24,921 nt of DNA from Candidatus Aminicenantes bacterium UBA4085. Lineage in GTDB: Bacteria > Acidobacteriota > Aminicenantia > Aminicenantales > UBA4085. Both the position numbers and the translations under genes were made by a program. The stretch lies in NCBI GenBank assembly GCA_002383325.1, contig DFYJ01000111.1, positions 25,183 through 50,103 of the forward strand. Reading direction: 5' to 3'. The notes beneath the pieces were generated by a model, which did no database searches, had not been told where the DNA came from, and saw only the letters and a list, made by a program, of their open reading frames with translations. Position 1 is the first letter of the stretch; the number at the start of each line of letters is the position of its first letter. Shown piece by piece: positions 23,679-24,921 of the stretch.

Positions 23679-24921
23679 ATGGATCCATCCGCCCGCCCCT
23701 TTTTCGTGACTCTGCTGGCGACGGCGCTGCTGGCGCTCGCGGCATCGCCGGCGGCTCCCCAAGTGGCCGTGAGCGGAGGGGCTCCCCCGTCGGACGGTAT
23801 CCACGCCGCGGCCCGGGCGGGAGACCTGGGCAAGTTGAAGGCCCTGCTGGCCGATCATCCGGCCCTGATCGGGAGCCGCGACGGGAATGGGCGGACTCCC
23901 CTGCACGCCGCGTGTCAGGATAAAAAGCCCGAAGCCGTGGCGCTTCTCCTGGCGGCCGGAGCCGACGTCAAGGCCGTCGACGCGGAGAAGTACACCCCTC
24001 TCCACCGGGCCGCCTTCGTGGGCGACGCCGAATGCTGTCGCCTGCTTCTCGAAGCGGGGGCCGATCCCAAGGCCGTGGAGACGATGGGCCGGACGCCCCT
24101 GATGCTGGCCTGCGGCTTCGGCAATGAGCTGGCGGCGGTCGAGCGCCTGGTCATCGGGGGATCCGACGTCAACGCTCTGGCGGCTGGCGGCGACAGTGTC
24201 CTTCTCTCGACTATTTTCTACGGAAAGCGCGAGATCATCGATTTTCTCATGGCCAGCGGCGCCCGGCTTCCCGAGAACGGGCGCTCTGTCGGCACCGCGC
24301 TTGTCGTCTCGGCCCGCAACGGACAAGAGACGGTCTTCCGCCTGGCCCAGGAGGTGGCCGCCAAGCTGGGCATGCGGCCGGAGGAAATCGTCTCCCTGCA
24401 CGACGCGGCCAGCGGCGGCTCGGCCGAGATCGGGCGGCTTCTCCTGGCCAAAGGCGCCGAGCCAGACGGCAAAAACATGTACGGCATGACGCCTCTGCAT
24501 GCCGCCTCTGACGGGGGCCGTACAGAGTTCGTCAACCTCCTGCTCGAGCGCGGGGTGAAGATCGATGAGCGGGACCGGATGGGCCGCTCGGCCTGGAACT
24601 TGGCCCGGGATAAAAAGCACCAGGAGACGGCCGAGCTCCTACGGAGCCGGGGCGCATCCCAGGCGGAGGCGAGGTTTCCGGATCTGAGGGGGCCCTGGCT
24701 GGGCCAGCCCGACCCCGGCGACACGCCGGCTGTCTTTGCGCCGGGCATCGTCTCCGGATACGAGTTTGACAGCGAGCATAGCCCGGTGGCCTTTACGCCG
24801 GACGGAAACGAAGCCTATTGGACCAAGAGATTCCGCGGCCCGCTCCTCGTTTCCAAGCGGATCGACGGGCTGTGGACGCCGCCGCGGCCGGCGCCCTTCA
24901 ACTCGCTATGGGGCGACGGCG
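23679..24921 (+). CDS. Exported ankyrin-repeat protein with PD40-like propeller start (partial)
   Basis: The frame from the ATG at 23679 (GAGGAG about 8 bases upstream) is open to the right edge, 414 codons. A signal peptide covers about residues 1-28 (FFVTLLATALLALAASPAAPQ). About seven ankyrin units follow from residue 40, with clear ones at NGRTPLHAACQDKKPEAVAL, KYTPLHRAAFVGDAECCRLL, GRTPLMLACGFGNELAAV and YGMTPLHAASDGGRTEFVNL. From about residue 355 a new domain begins; HSPVAFTPDGNEAYWTKR looks like the first blade of a PD40/TolB-type propeller, but it is cut. Ankyrin repeats bind proteins, and an exported one with a propeller may act in envelope binding. Partner unknown. A 132-base divergent gap with no clear promoter precedes it. 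Confidence 0.8.
   Translation, partial: MDPSARPFFVTLLATALLALAASPAAPQVAVSGGAPPSDGIHAAARAGDLGKLKALLADHPALIGSRDGNGRTPLHAACQDKKPEAVALLLAAGADVKAVDAEKYTPLHRAAFVGDAECCRLLLEAGADPKAVETMGRTPLMLACGFGNELAAVERLVIGGSDVNALAAGGDSVLLSTIFYGKREIIDFLMASGARLPENGRSVGTALVVSARNGQETVFRLAQEVAAKLGMRPEEIVSLHDAASGGSAEIGRLLLAKGAEPDGKNMYGMTPLHAASDGGRTEFVNLLLERGVKIDERDRMGRSAWNLARDKKHQETAELLRSRGASQAEARFPDLRGPWLGQPDPGDTPAVFAPGIVSGYEFDSEHSPVAFTPDGNEAYWTKRFRGPLLVSKRIDGLWTPPRPAPFNSLWGDG

Overview
The window is high-GC bacterial DNA with strong AGGAGG-type ribosome binding sites, many exported or lipoprotein hydrolases and tight same-strand operons. The gene mix (hgcAB, butyrate kinase/phosphate butyryltransferase, M28 peptidase, glycan hydrolases, a fused APH kinase) fits an anaerobic, fermentative, heterotrophic bacterium. 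Acidobacteriota or Candidatus Aminicenantes is my best guess, but no rRNA or marker gene is present, so the taxonomy is inference.

Layout. 1-3110 (minus): a VKOR-DsbA fusion, then a ComEA-like helix-hairpin-helix protein, then an APH-fold kinase that runs off the left edge and carries an in-frame foldback insertion. 3145-3420: an AT-rich foldback element filling a divergent intergenic region. 3433-6669 (plus): a lipoprotein nucleosidase-like protein and an exported M28 peptidase with a PA-like insert. 6726-8692 (plus): a promoter with an overlapping operator, then marR-hgcA-hgcB, a mercury-methylation operon. 8915-10414 (plus): an exported serine hydrolase. 10548-15196 (minus): uroD/MtaA-like methyltransferase, GH29 fucosidase lipoprotein, exported mutarotase and SSS sugar symporter, which read as a fucose-scavenging operon. 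15274-17938 (plus): pyrE-buk-ptb. 17951-18234: a third foldback element. 18314-23546 (minus): two sialidase-fold proteins, one fused to a GH101/DUF5696-like barrel, then a DUF4097 beta-helix protein. 23679-end (plus): an exported ankyrin/PD40 protein cut by the window edge.

The most notable system is the marR-hgcA-hgcB operon. HgcA keeps the NVWCAAGK cap-helix motif and five C-terminal membrane segments. HgcB keeps both [4Fe-4S] cysteine sets and the extra GVGC cysteine. The co-transcribed MarR protein is rich in paired cysteines, which suggests regulation by thiophilic metals or redox. The two glycan loci together suggest use of fucosylated and possibly sialylated or O-linked glycans. The three foldback elements share nested inverted arms but differ in sequence; one lies in a gene without breaking its reading frame.
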